Below the pieces are notes generated by a model that worked only from the letters and a program-made list of their open reading frames with translations, searched no databases and was not told the origin of the DNA. This document shows positions 20,301 through 31,413 of a stretch of DNA of 64,000 nucleotides, in pieces. This DNA is from Sweltsa coloradensis. Lineage: Eukaryota; Arthropoda; Insecta; Plecoptera; Chloroperlidae. The first letter of the stretch is position 1, and each line of letters starts with the position of its first letter. The stretch covers positions 248,001 through 312,000 of the forward strand of contig JAMZAV010000055.1 in the NCBI GenBank assembly GCA_024449915.1, written 5' to 3'. Both the position numbers and the translations under genes were made by a program.

Positions 20301-22184
20301 TCGATAGTATTTTGATTACTTCTAGGTGGCCAGGGCTCGACAAATTTAAAAAAAATCTACTTGCCCAGCTGGGTAAGTGGCCCAAAATTTTAGTTGCCCA
20401 GACTCAATTCAAGGTTGACACAATAATTTTCATTATTTTTACATATGTACGACAATTTTCTTCATTTTAACAATAGCAGCGAGTCATTAACTTTACGCAC
20501 CAGCTTTTCATCATACTCTCGGTCATATTTGTTTGCACACGTTTGCACATCCCTACTGAGTATGCTTGGTGTGCAACTGTCACCATCTTTACAATATTTA
20601 TTGTCGTTTTCAGATAAGCAAACAACAACTACCAGTGGCGGCAATGACAACATGCTGTGATGAACATGATATTTGCTACGATACGTGCAACTCTGACAAA
20701 GAAAAATGTGATTTCGACTTCAAACGATGCTTGTACAAACTTTGTGACCAAATCGATAAATCAGCTGGAGAGACAGTTGTTATGGGTAACAATTTTGTAA
20801 TTTTAATACCTTTAAATGCACATTGTTCAGCTTCAGAAATTTAGAGTTTAGTCTTCATAAGCTGTTATCTTTGTACTTAATTAACAGTCAGTGTCCCACC
20901 AATAGTGCCAGTAAGCAATAATTGGCATAGCCTAGTAATAAATTTAACCTTTTTGGATTCCTACTTTTGAATTAGCTTAAATTATTGAATTACTATTACT
21001 ACTAGCCTATGCCTACTATCCTACTTAAATAAGCCCACACTGTGAAAACTGTGTAAGTACAGCCATGTAGACTGTAGACATAAACCTAGCTATTTAGGCT
21101 ACTTTCACACGGTAGGCCCTACACTCAGTATCCTGACACGTACAAATGGTGATTTTAACATGAACCACAAAGATGTTTATGTGGTAGGGTTGCCTTCGAT
21201 GATTATTTAATGCTACCATAAGATAAGTATAAATTTTATGTTAAAAGATTGTGGGCTGAGTTTTGTAGGAGTAATACTTTTATTGTCACCCAAAAATTAT
21301 TTATGGGTACCTACCTATACACTCTTTCGTGGGTAAAGTATACATGGTTTTGTCTGGGGATGGGAGGCTCCCGGGTACTAATACATACAACCCTGGAATT
21401 TTTACATTTTTTAGAGTTAGAGTGTGATTGGGGTATTTTAACGAGTTTTAGGCATATTTTTTATAACATTTGTTAGTGGTAATTAGTGATGATTGTTGCG
21501 ATTGCAAAATTACATGTGTTTCAACTTGACGTTGAATTTCCTCATTTGTAACAAGCGACCAAAGTGTAAGTGTAGAGCGTAAACCCTGAATTTCTTTAGG
21601 TAGGCCTACCGGTATACTGTAGGGTATATTTATTTTTGGGTACATACGCTATACTCATGTATACCCCCATATGACACCACCTCCCCTTATCCTTTCCACT
21701 TCTAATAAGGTGTAAAAAATTGTTTTACTCACCAAAAACATGTTTTGTCTAGCTTTATTTTCTGTAAACCAGTTGACTACGTCGTGTACACTTTTTCTGG
21801 GCCAATGAGCTTCCTAGTGTTCAACACAGTACAATTTCATCTTACAAACGTTCCTATTGCATCGTGCTTCTTAGATAGTTCTTTTTAATTTTCAAAAACG
21901 ATCTTATCATTGTTATTTTTAATTTGCACTTGGCAAAATACTTACATTGACGGTAAATCTCAGGGCCCCTGGGTAATGCCAGGGTGTTAGTTACACCACT
22001 GACAATACCTGTGTTGAAGGGAATGTTTTCTGTTATAGCTTGCAAGACGGGTGCAAAAATGCTTTTTACCGGCACACTGACTTTGGGCTGCAAGTCTTTT
22101 ATGGAGGCACAGAAGGACGCTTGCCACTGTCCGGTCAACAACAGTCGGAACAAGAAGAAATATCACAAAGGTGGAGAGTTATGA
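17386..22184 (+). CDS. Group XII secretory phospholipase A2, four coding exons
   Basis: Exons 17386-17617, 17705-17772, 20614-20785 and 22039-22184 join in frame (phases 1, 0, 1) to 205 residues, against about 190 for vertebrate group XII enzymes. The family hydrolyses the sn-2 ester of phospholipids with Ca2+ in the secretory pathway. Residues 1-25 (MEIPKAKIFIYALTFLGYAYSGYG) look like a signal peptide. NGCGS at 92-96 marks the Ca2+-loop region. CCDEHDICYDTC (114-125) carries the His118/Asp119 pair, and the Cys-rich C-terminal part has TLGCKSFMEAQKDACHC, as in group XII. The loop is NGCGSLGLE, without the Pro I expect after CGS, so Ca2+ affinity or activity may differ. The C-terminus is KGGEL. 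Exon 1 has the first ATG after an in-frame stop-rich leader. Intron 2 holds two MITEs and a CTAG-type repeat; a CTAG element lies just upstream. Group XIIA versus XIIB is not resolved, but the intact His favours a catalytic member. Confidence 0.9.
17962..18322. mobile_element. MITE with CTAAGGCGTAAGGCG inverted repeats (intron 2 of PLA2)
   Basis: The left arm TCACAACTAGTTCTAAGGCG...AAGGCGTAA (about 17968-18012) is mirrored by TTACGCCTTACGCC...GAACTAATTGTGA (about 18268-18322). Arms are about 45 bases with few mismatches. Its right edge abuts the next MITE. Confidence 0.7.
18325..18820. mobile_element. MITE with CACTACGTATATCAC ends (intron 2 of PLA2)
   Basis: The left tip CACTACGTATATCAC is mirrored by GTGGTATACGTAGTG. 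Subterminal arms have CCGAATGACTCAAGTC and GAATTCAGTCAATTCGG-like inverted words. The tip is shared with 24436-24800. Confidence 0.65.
19262..19440. repeat. CTAGGAAACGC tip followed by CG-rich short repeats
   Basis: CTAGGAAACGCTTAGCTGG is the tip of the CTAG family (minus orientation, preceded by A, i.e. T on its 3' side). It is followed by clustered GACGCGTCGCGTCGCAAATA and AGAATATGTAGAA words. No partner end was identified. Confidence 0.4.
19729..20215. repeat. CTAG-family fragments in inverted arrangement (intron 2 of PLA2)
   Basis: GAGCGAGCGTAGCGAGCG at 19731 is a 5'-like tip. 20058 starts CTAGGAAAACGCCAAAGTCC on the opposite orientation. 'TTTTCAGCTAAATCGGTCAA' near 20018 is mirrored near 20176. 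A degraded foldback of the CTAG family. Confidence 0.5.
20329..20440. repeat. Dispersed repeat fragment
   Basis: Contains AGGGCTCGACAAATTT...CTACTTGCCCAGCTGGG, a short fragment resembling repeats I have seen in other invertebrate genomes. It lies in PLA2 intron 2, 170 bases before exon 3. The rest of intron 3 (20786-22038) has no recognised feature. Confidence 0.3.
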
Positions 22185-24435
22185 AATTTGGGGTCCTAGT
22201 TTATATAGTGCACAGCCTCACTTCAATTATTATTATTTATTTTAGAACCCAATGTAAAATAAAATGTAGAAACTTGTTTCATTGTTTCAGTAGAGAGACC
22301 AAACATATTTTTATATTGGTATTTGGAACTATCATGACAATTTGAGCACTATGATATGTCCAACGTTTTTGGTCTATTAAGTTAGTTCTGGATTATCAGC
22401 ATTTTTAACCAAATGCTGATAACTGTCGACTCATTTTGGAAGTAAAAAAATCTTGCATTTAGTACTCCTCATTGTCATTATGTAGGCCTAATGTAGGTCC
22501 TAATAACGGTAATACATACGTACCATATACATACAATACGTATTCTTTCGCCTACTATGATGGCCCCTGAAAAAATACAAGGCACTTTTGCCTATGCACA
22601 CATTATTTGGCTGCTTTTATTCAGATTTATCATTTTGCATTTGGTGTGTAAACCAATTTCATGGATTATTACATCTGTTTCCATTTTTTAGGAAACTATG
22701 AATGAAATTTGGATTTTAACAATGTACTAGTACATCTACTGGGACCCTGTAAAACCTACAAAAACAAATTTTAGTGGTGTAAGGGGCAGCGATTCACTAT
22801 TCACACTTTTTTGTGGGGAACAAAAATTATGCAATGCTAATGGAGGAACCCGTGTTCTCTAATATTGGCCTACTTAATTTTTGTATGGTAAGATTGTTTT
22901 GTTTTTATTAGGGTAGACAATAAAAAAAATGCACAATTTCTTCCTTGCCCCCTATCGTAGCCATGCTATTAATCACAAGTGTTTTTATCAGGCATCTGAA
23001 CCACTATAGCCATCAAGGAAATTTAGTAAACTCTTGTATTGCCTAGCTCTAGCACTAGATCATCCAGCTTTCAAATTTTCATAAAAATGACGTACTGATA
23101 AAATGGCAGACAGAAAGTCATACATTTCATTACTTATGGAACGACTGTAGGGCTTATTCATGCTGTAGAATATAAATGTAGGCCTACCATACTGAACAAC
23201 GAACTTGAGCAAATTTTGTACAAACGTTTTACAAAACAAGTAAAGAGTCTCTTCTCCCCCCAAATTTTCTATATTTGTTTAAAAGATAAAAGATATGCAT
23301 ACCAATTAAATGTCCCTGTAGAGTGTAGGCATAGACTAAGTTTTGAAGAAATAATTATTACAGTACTATCAACCTTGTAGTCTGTGTTGAGCAAAGAACT
23401 GTTGTAAATAATGTATACTACAGTACCGGTATACGAGAACATGTTAGTTTTGGGGAAGATTTCAAGCACTCTCCATTTGCAATGAATTATCTTGAACTTT
23501 TAAAAGTTTAAAAATAAACATTTATGGGCATGTAAACCCCCCTTTTTGGAGAGTATAGGGCCTACCCCTACATACCGGTATTGTACATTCAAAAGGTACT
23601 TTTGTTTGCGATTTTGTTGTTCATGTAGTCATCAATATCAATCAATAACCCATTCTTGATTTTCTAAATAGGTTATTGTTATTGTGTTTCCTAATTTTGA
23701 AGTGTATAGTAATAATGTACCTAACTAATTTGTATCACCAGAACATATTCTATATTACTTTAACTCCAGGCAATGATTTGTCAATATTTCTTAGTACATT
23801 AATATTACCTAAGGCTATAGTGATGATATCATTTACAGCAGGTTTCAAATTAACTTTGCCCACCTTATAGATGAATTTGAACATAAAAATAGTTTAAAAA
23901 CAACCTTTTTTTAATAATAATAATAGTACTAGTAATAATAATAAATAGTAATAATAAATGGTAGACCTTAGACTGAACTTTAAAAAGATAATTTATTTAT
24001 GGTGAACTGAACTTTTTTTAAAGTAAATTTTAAAAACTTCCCCAACACTGATAGTAGAACAATGAAAACGGAATCATTAGTGTCCCACTCAAAATTGTCT
24101 CGTTATGGAGTCTTGTCAACCCAAAGTCCAAACACAGTTAGTTGACTACTTCTGCTTCGCAGTCTCTTCTTAAACGAGAATCAAGTTGATTGTCGTCAAA
24201 AGATTTTAATTCCTCTATAAAAAGAAACGAGAAATCAGAAAATCAACTTTAAAATGAACTAGATTAATATTACATAAAGCACATACAAATTAATCATTTC
24301 AATCAACGTTCAAAAACTAATACGTAATGATAATAACAATAATTAATTTTGTGATTTCTCAAGCTAATGAGAGAGACATTAAATGTAGAAATATGTTCCG
24401 ATAGATCCATGTATATATTAATTGTACAACTACTG
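22185..24435. other. Intergenic, no gene seen
   Basis: AT-rich. A 12-bp perfect hairpin (TTATCAGCATTT and its complement, about 22394-22423) and TAA/AAT-rich tracts at 23908-23960 are the only structures. No convincing poly(A) site for the phospholipase was singled out; the first strong AATAAA is near 22919. Confidence 0.5.
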
Positions 24436-24800
24436 ACTACGTATATCAAGCCCGCCAAAGCGCCTTGGTTGAAATAGCAACAAATTCCATTTGGGATCTG
24501 CCCATTTATCATATCACTACGAAGCACGTTCTTCCAAGTCGGTTGCTTAGTGCAGAGCTTAAATGGCAGTGACTGCCTCGAGAATAGACATATGGCGGTG
24601 GATGCGCACGCATCATACAGCCGCTTTGATGTGTATTACATAAGCCAAGATGGTTTGGTTCCCATCAAGTCGCTTCCTAAAGTGAGTTGATTGAAAGTGC
24701 TTTGAGGCAAATTCAAGGCGTATATCACGGTCTGCAATCGGATGGAACCAAGGCACTTTCATCCGAAGCGCTTTGAACGTGCGTGATATACGTATGTAGT
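24436..24800. mobile_element. MITE with ACTACGTATATCA ends
   Basis: The left tip ACTACGTATATCAAG is mirrored by GTGATATACGTATGTAGT. Subterminal inverted words are CAAAGCGCCTTGGTT and GAACCAAGGCACTTTC. Same tip as 18325-18820. Confidence 0.65.
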
Positions 24801-26396
24801 AAATGTTACCTCTTCTTTATTTCAAAATTTTTACTTTATGTAATTCTTGCAAATAACTAAATATTTTGTGGGTTTGAATATCTAGGCCTCTACATATTTT
24901 TAGAGCTTATATGCCTTGCACACATGTTCTTTTCTTTTCATTGTCCCGTGCTGAGTTATCCTAAAGTATCAATACAATGATTTCTTTCACATTTTAAACG
25001 GTTTGAACATTGGTTTTAAAGTAGGCCAATTTCATTGATTCAATAATAAAAATAATACTCTTGATTTTAGTGTTGTAAGTGGTAGTGGTTTGTAAGCTTA
25101 CTAGATTGTTACTATTATGTTTATGGGATAAAGAATAGTAAGGCTGATTTACGATTGACGGGAATGAAACGTGGCACAACAATGAAGATGTGCATAAATG
25201 GTGGTAGGAATGCCAATTTTTTTATTTTAGAAAGTCTTAGGCCTAAATGCCTTTTTTCCCGATTCTATAAATCATTTCATGTTCAATCATTAATCAGCCT
25301 TAATTAAATAGATCTTACTGATATTTCATTAATGTCTCTTTGTTTTGTTGCCGTAGTTTCTTTTTGTGCTGCTAATTGATGTTAGAAATAGTTATTGATC
25401 CATTGATATATGTACGTATAAGTTAATCTTTTGTGTGTGTGATTATTGTCGCTTTGAGCCGCAAGTTAGCTACCGGTATTACTTTGTGATAAATTAAAAT
25501 TATGTTATTTATATTATATTTATTAAATTATTTTTATCTGCTAGTTCTTCCAAAATAGGGTGTAGTTCCTGCAAGGATGATGGAAGATGCTTTCCATTAT
25601 TGTATTATTGTTTCGTCTCATTGAAGTCATGTCGTCATAGTTCGTTAAAGCGATTGTGACTCTAGATGGATCAACTAGGTTAGTTAATAATTATTTATTG
25701 GTTAATTACCTAACATTGCAAATTTATGCACTTATTCTATAAAAAGAGCTTATTGGCCCGGAACCCATCATCAGGTTGATACCTATCAACCTGATGATGG
25801 GTGAGGAAGTTTCACCCGAAAATTCGTTTTTAAGTAAGTAGTGGCCTCGGTCATAAGTTTTTAAGTTACGTTTTATGCACTTAGTAGGATACATTTTATC
25901 CAATTTGTTAACTATTCATGACTATTGACTAGGCCCTACTTTTAAGCTAATTGACTCAACTGTTTGGCCTTCTTTTACACCATCTATGTAGAACAATTTG
26001 TGTTCACACCTTAGTCTGCTGTGCATAATCTTTAACAAATGTGTGGCCAGCGTTATGTGTACTTTGTTAGTAATAATGGTTATTGTACTAACATGTTTTT
26101 TACCATTACATTGTGAGCAGGTCTCTGGTTATATCTTAATAAAAAATAGTGTGTATACTCTGCATATAGCCTACATTTCATTCCTATTAGAAATTTACAA
26201 CAAATCAAGCAGAAGTTTTTTGTTGCAAATACGTAAACTATTCCTAGGATTTCAAGATGTTGATAAGAGGTACCATGGGGGAGTCCAAAAGTGGTTCTAG
26301 GACAAAAAAATAGGGTGGTCAAGAAAATAATATTAATTCAGAGTAAAGGAATGACAAAGGTTGAAATTAAAAGCAATAGACTACTTTGAATATCAC
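24801..26396. other. Intergenic with one long perfect hairpin, no gene seen
   Basis: AT-rich. The only strong structure is the hairpin at 25764-25801, listed separately. Confidence 0.5.
25764..25801. repeat. Perfect 18-bp hairpin followed by GGGTGA...TCACCCGAAA
   Basis: CCCATCATCAGGTTGATA, then CC, then its exact complement. Directly downstream GGGTGA/TCACCC forms a second stem ending in GAAAATTCG. The combination CTGATGA...stem...GAAA resembles a hammerhead-type core but has one extra base before the stem. Confidence 0.6.
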
Positions 26397-26704
26397 CAGC
26401 GCCCTCTGTATCACGTGCAAAGAATTAGTTGAACACACTAGTGCTAGATGCCCGGCATGGGCATAGGAGGGCAGCTGGGAGGAATTCAGAAATGCGCGTT
26501 CCTCTGTCCCCGTGTTATAGCATAGGGAGTCGGAGCCTTCTACACGATTTCCTTCGCTCCCTACGATCATATCGGGCATCTAGCATAATATGCGCAGGTC
26601 TGTGGAGACTGCATATTCCTCACAGTCATTGCAGTCCTTCACGTTCACGTATCCTAACGATTCCCTTTCTCCATAATGCTGTGCACACAATATAGAGGGC
26701 ACTG
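26397..26704. mobile_element. MITE with CAGYGCCCTCTRTAT ends
   Basis: The left tip CAGCGCCCTCTGTAT is mirrored by ATATAGAGGGCACTG. Inside, GTGCTAGATGCCCG (about 26442) is mirrored by CGGGCATCTAGCAT (about 26573). No frame of interest. Confidence 0.6.
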
Positions 26705-27467
26705 TCAATTCTTAAAATTGTCTCGTCTATGGCTGCAATATTCAAAAAATTAAACTTTTTTGTCTTGGTGGCTTCCTACTGATCAACTACCTCCTGCGGG
26801 TCTTTCAGCAGCTCAATTGTCTACAGAGAGGAAACACAGAGAGCCAAGAACGTTGGCGTCGATTGGCACTTTTTAGTTTTTAGATAGTTTACATAATATA
26901 ACTAAATCTGTTCATTGTTTAATAGAAGAGTTTTAACCAAAAGCATTGTGTCAAAATGACAGAAGCGTTAAAAGTTCTGATATCAGTTTTCCAAAATATT
27001 GTTCTTATTAAACGAGGCAGCGTAGCGACTGAGTGTCTCCATTTAACTCAAACTGCGCTTATTTTGTGAGTCTGTCTGCGTGTGTGTACATCGAAAATCA
27101 GCCGAATCGCTGAACAGATTGCGCTGAAATTTTAAACAGACATCCGGTACGAGTTTACTGAGAACTGCTAACAAAATCAGCTAGATCCATTGCGAGTTAA
27201 ACCTACAAGAAATAATAAATTGAAAAATAGGCTGCCAATGTGTAGGGAATATTTTAACAACAATGGTTTTGATTTTGAAAAAATATTTTCTGTTTGTTAT
27301 TTGCCTGGCTGTGAAATGCCGTGCTCAAGGTTTATAGAATCTGTCTTGCTCAAGGTACCCCCTAATTCCGCCTGGAGATTGAGTAGACCTTGCAATCTTT
27401 ACACGTATTTCGTACTGGCTATGTTTTCCGTAGTATTGTCACAGATGATGCACTAAACTGCGTTATA
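26705..27467. other. Intergenic with a CTAG-family-like 5' tip fragment
   Basis: 27013-27180 (GAGGCAGCGTAGCGACTGAG followed by TGTCTCCATTTAACTC) resembles the 19729-19990 element start. No gene seen; the 88-residue open frame at 27190 has no recognisable domain or composition. Confidence 0.35.
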
Positions 27468-27591
27468 TGAATTTCAAAACATGTTTAATAATTTTTAAAA
27501 TACAATCCAGAAATTACAAAATCTTTCCGGACCAGGGGATTGAACCCATGTCTCCCAAATTTCGGCTATAAGGGTGTTTTAGCCAACTAGA
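27468..27591 (-). repeat. tRNA-derived SINE head fused to MITE, copy 2
   Basis: Homologous to 1-127 over the whole length, including 'ATACAATCCAGAAATTA', the B-box GGGTTCAATCC (minus) and 'TAGCCAACTAGACTAGGG' at the junction. Confidence 0.6.
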
Positions 27592-28024
27592 CTAGGGAAA
27601 CGCCAAAGTGGTTGTTGGACGAGTGAGCGAGTCATGTGTTGAGTACCCGGGAACATTTGCATTTAAGTTTGATACTAATTATATTGGTATGAATAGAGGG
27701 TTTTTAAGTTAAGTTGGTTAAAGGGCACGTCAAATGTAAGGCCTAAAGTTAGTTGTATAGTGTTGCTATTAAATATCTAACTAACGTAGTAATTATAATC
27801 AGAATTAAAAGGGCGTGATCATGGAAGAATGTTAATTGTTCTATTATTGGTGAGGCGCTATCTTGAAGACTTAAATTAGCTCATGCTGCCATTAGTTATG
27901 TATTCCTGCCACTCTAGCCTATGATAAGCTAGGGAGGCCTAAGGTAGGGGGAAGAAAAGTAATGTTACCGGATACTCAACACAAATGGCTCACTCACTCG
28001 TTTAACAACGTGGCGTTTCCCTAG
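27592..28024. mobile_element. MITE, CTAGGGAAACGC family, longer copy
   Basis: Left CTAGGGAAACGCCAAAGTGG and right CACGTGG-like arm ending GGCGTTTCCCTAG. It shares 'GAGTGAGCGAGTCATGTGTT' and 'CTAGGGAGGCCTAAGGTAGG' with 128-412, but carries about 150 extra bases (27745-27895) in the middle. Confidence 0.7.
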
Positions 28025-29387
28025 AAATAGATCATAATACTGAATATAAAATGTTTTATTTGTCAGGCTACCAACTAGAACTGCACCTGGTGGAAACGGG
28101 TTGTTTAAAGAATAGTTTACTGGATATCTATTCACTAAACTAAAGGGTAGGTGAAAATAAGTTGTTCTATATTTCTTATGTCACTAGAGTCGGTGGTATA
28201 TTCGTAAAAATAATGGCCGTCCAACAACATTACACTACATTGGTAAGGGGTAAGTAATTAATTAGAATCCCTCTAAATCCAAAACAGACAATTAATTAAC
28301 TATGATTGGTGGAAGAATCAAAACATCAAAACATGTTATAAATTCATAGTGCACCATCGGACAAAGTTAATTTCCAAAGTAATTCAATTAATGCACAAAG
28401 CATGTATTTATGATATAGCGTTGTGCAAACTTGGATTGATTTTTTACTTTGAATTAATTATTGAACCAAACTCAATGTATTGATTTTTTACTTTGAATTA
28501 ATTATTGAACCAAACTCAAATCGAACTTCGAATTTTCCATACAATTTCGAACTAAACCTGAAATAAACTTGAACCAAACTAAATGGATATTATTGGTAAA
28601 AACAGTTATGGTAGGTCAAACTTGAACGACCCATACATCAGTCTGGTCTCCCAAAATTCGCACTTACACCAAACAGCAAAAACCTTCTAATTTATCTTGG
28701 TAACTAACATCTATAAAATAGGAAAGTGACTCTTGATCGTATGTGGTGAACACGTAATCAAAATAACATTAGTAGGGCTGTGAGTGTAGAGGTTTTGACA
28801 ATCGATTCGGGTTAGGGTAGCAAACTGCTTACAAGTGTTTGGATCGGGGGAAAACGGCCGCTATGTTTTGAAAATTTTGATTTAAAAAAAATAATAACGA
28901 ATTTTACTCCGATGAATCTTACAGTATAATTTTCTCCCAATTTATTTTCCATTGTCTTAATTTTTATTGATTTGACTTGTAGGCTATAACATTGTGCTGC
29001 CACCTGCGACGTGTCACAAATTAAAATTAAAAATAATGATAAATCGAACATCGACAAATTAGGCCCAGTTCCCACTAATTAGTTTTGTTATATAAGGGGA
29101 TAGGATACGACGTATGTGTTAAATTTTTATTGTTGACGGACCAATCAGACGTCAATAATCCTTACGACAATCCATGAAAAGGAGTAACTTCATTATGACA
29201 GACCACTAAAACATTACTAACCAATCAGGATATTGGATTTCTTATAACTAAAAATTTTAAGACTAAATCACGGTTGTGGGAACTGGGCCTTAATTTTGAT
29301 ATCGATATCTTGATTGAATAACGCCAATAGTTTTTCGAATAAAATGTGGAAAAAATGTTTAAAATAGCAATTTTCACAAAAAAATAT
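28025..29387. other. Intergenic with a ~50 bp tandem duplication
   Basis: Around 28433-28530, 'TTTTTTACTTTGAATTAATT' plus 'ATTGAACCAAACTCAA' occurs twice in tandem. No gene was recognised in this stretch. Confidence 0.55.
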
Positions 29388-30045
29388 TTGGATGAGCGTA
29401 GCGAGGTAGCGAGCGAAGCAGATCCATTCACTCATGGAGAAAAATCGGAATGTTTTTTTTTTTCTTCTTCTTTCTGTATTTTGTGTTTGTTAACAGATCG
29501 GCTAACCGACAGCGATGCAATGAAATTATGGAGACCTCGAAATCTCTGACTTAGAATGCCACGTTTGAGCGCATCGGGAATTTTTCACATAAAAACGCAA
29601 TTTTACGATTTTTTCGATTTTTAAAATTCTTCGACTTATAACCTACATGCTTTATCGATTGTAATGACTTTTTCACAGAACCCCTAATTTTTGAATTAGA
29701 TTAAAATAAATAATAAGCGTTCCATGAATCTGAAAAATTTTCTCCATTTACCATGTCAATTTATTTATTTGTTTTGTTCTGTGCTCTTTAAAAAAAATTA
29801 ACATAATGTAATAAACAAATTGGCCAGTTAATTTTATTTTGTTAATTAATTATAAAATTAAGGTTAATTTTTATATAATCATAATCTTACAATCTAAAAA
29901 AATCATTGACGACATAAAACATTAAACAGTCATATTTGGGTTTTTTCAACTAAAATAAACAGAAAATCACGTGTGGGAAACATGGGCTCTCAATTGATTC
30001 GATATCGCTATCAAAACGCAGTCGTGGAGTTAAATGCATTTTCTT
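29388..30045 (+). mobile_element. CTAG-family element, degraded copy with many 1-base deletions
   Basis: Starts TTGGATGAGCGTAGCGAGG and follows 16362-17162 almost base for base to about 29690, but with single bases missing, mostly from homopolymer runs (TTCCATTTCAC becomes TCCATTCAC; AATCCGGAATG becomes AATCGGAATG). The 3' part ('AACGCAGTCG...GCATTTTCTTG') is recognisable but eroded. Confidence 0.55.
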
Positions 30046-30380
30046 GTTAATTATATTGCTTATGCTATGGAAATTCAAACCTACCCTTCACGGAGTTGTG
30101 TCAAATCTGGTCTGCTCCCTCCAACAAGCAGTCATGATTGTGATCTTGTATCCGAACACACGAGTAATATTAAGCCTGGACCGGCACCTCCACCAATTAA
30201 AACTACCATGTAAATTCTTAACCGGACCCTCCACAAACCCAAATTTTAATTTTTAACCGAAAATCAGTTGTGGGTTTTTAACTTTTACATCTCAAAGAGT
30301 GAAATGAACGTTTTTGTGTTTAAACGTTTCTTAAAAGTTTCCGTAAAGGAAATGCGTTTTTTTAAGTTCCCACCAAAAAC

Positions 30381-30600
30381 TTACAGTGAAATGATAAGTT
30401 TTCGCACTCTGGCCACTTGTGCGTCGACATCAGGAGAGCCGCAGACGGGATATCCCCCGGGTCGCAACTTCGCCCAGGGTCTGGTGGGGTACCAGTAGTT
30501 GCCGTCAGAGGATCACCGGCATCACCCTGGAAACAAAATAAAATAAGGTGATATGGGGTGAGTCCCGGCTAGGACCAGAGCATATGCCTCTGCTGATAGT
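30381..30600 (-). pseudogene. Trypsin-like serine protease exon, decayed
   Basis: On the minus strand a textbook acceptor (TTTTATTTTGTTTCCAG, ending at 30527) is followed by GDAGDPL, a worn form of the GDSGGPL motif around the catalytic Ser of trypsin-family (S1) proteases. After a frame change come DGNYWYPTRPWAK, RPGGYPVCGSPDV and AQVARVRKLI, which match the strand and C-terminal pattern of S1 domains (W-x-PxYPxVYxxVxxxxxxI), then a stop at 30383-30381. Upstream, 30550-30595 reads GICSGPSRDS, like the MICAGxxxxDSC that precedes the motif. Glycine and Ser positions are altered and two frames are needed, so this is a relic. No other exons were found nearby. It could be a processed or duplicated fragment. 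Confidence 0.5.
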
Positions 30601-30896
30601 AAAATACGACAAAATCGGCAATTAGTTCATAAAGCTCAGTCCTTTGGCAGATAGTTCAACGAAATTCATAGTGCCTAGGTCAAAATAATATTTTTCAGTT
30701 CTCTTTGACAGGAATAGGAATAGGAACAGGAAGGAATATTATGTTAATTTAAGGCGGACCGATGGAATTGAGGATATAGTGATTTTGTATTTTTTTATTT
30801 ATTATATGATTGTAAATTTTGTAATAATGTAAATGGTACTTTTTTGTTGTATATTGTATTTCAAAATGTAATTTGTGTAAAATGCGTCAAATGTAA

Positions 30897-31413
30897 TTGG
30901 ATGAGCGAAGAGAAGAATTCAATTTCAATGACATCCCCCTAAAAAATGAGCTCGGTGTTTTTTTGTTTGTATTTTTGTCTGTTCGCGATTTACCGGGCAA
31001 ACGGCAAACGGCATATTATGCGATCTTGATGAAAATTTGAGGGGACCTTCAAAATCTCTTAACGACTTGCCACGTTTTTGGGTACAATCGGTTAAATATT
31101 TCTTATGATTATCGTACTTTTACGATTTTTCTCGATTTTTAATGAGATATTTTCGTGATATTTGGCCCCGCGACCGGGCAAACGGCTACTCCGATCTTGA
31201 TGAAACTTTATGGGAACGTTTAAAATCACTGAAATTATACATGTTATGATTTTATAGACACGTGAAGAAATATTTCTCATAGAAATCGTACCGTACTTTT
31301 ACGATTTTCCCCCCGATTTTTAATACGATATTTTCGTTATATTTGGACCGATAATCAACCATAAAAGCTCATCCATCAACGCGAATGGAAAAATCGTTAG
31401 CGAAGCGGCCTAG
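30897..31413 (+). mobile_element. CTAG-ended element, solo copy with variant 3' tip
   Basis: Starts TTGGATGAGCGAAGAGAAG, contains 'AAACGGCATATTATGCGATC' and two related ~150-base units, and ends CATCAACGCGAATGG...GCGAAGCGGCCTAG, followed by T. The tip GCGAAGCGGCCTAG is shared (inverted) with 45201. Confidence 0.65.

Noticed and set aside
25792..25830. Confident hammerhead ribozyme call
   Set aside because: An extra base separates the CTGATGA box from the stem and no conserved stem I/III was identified.
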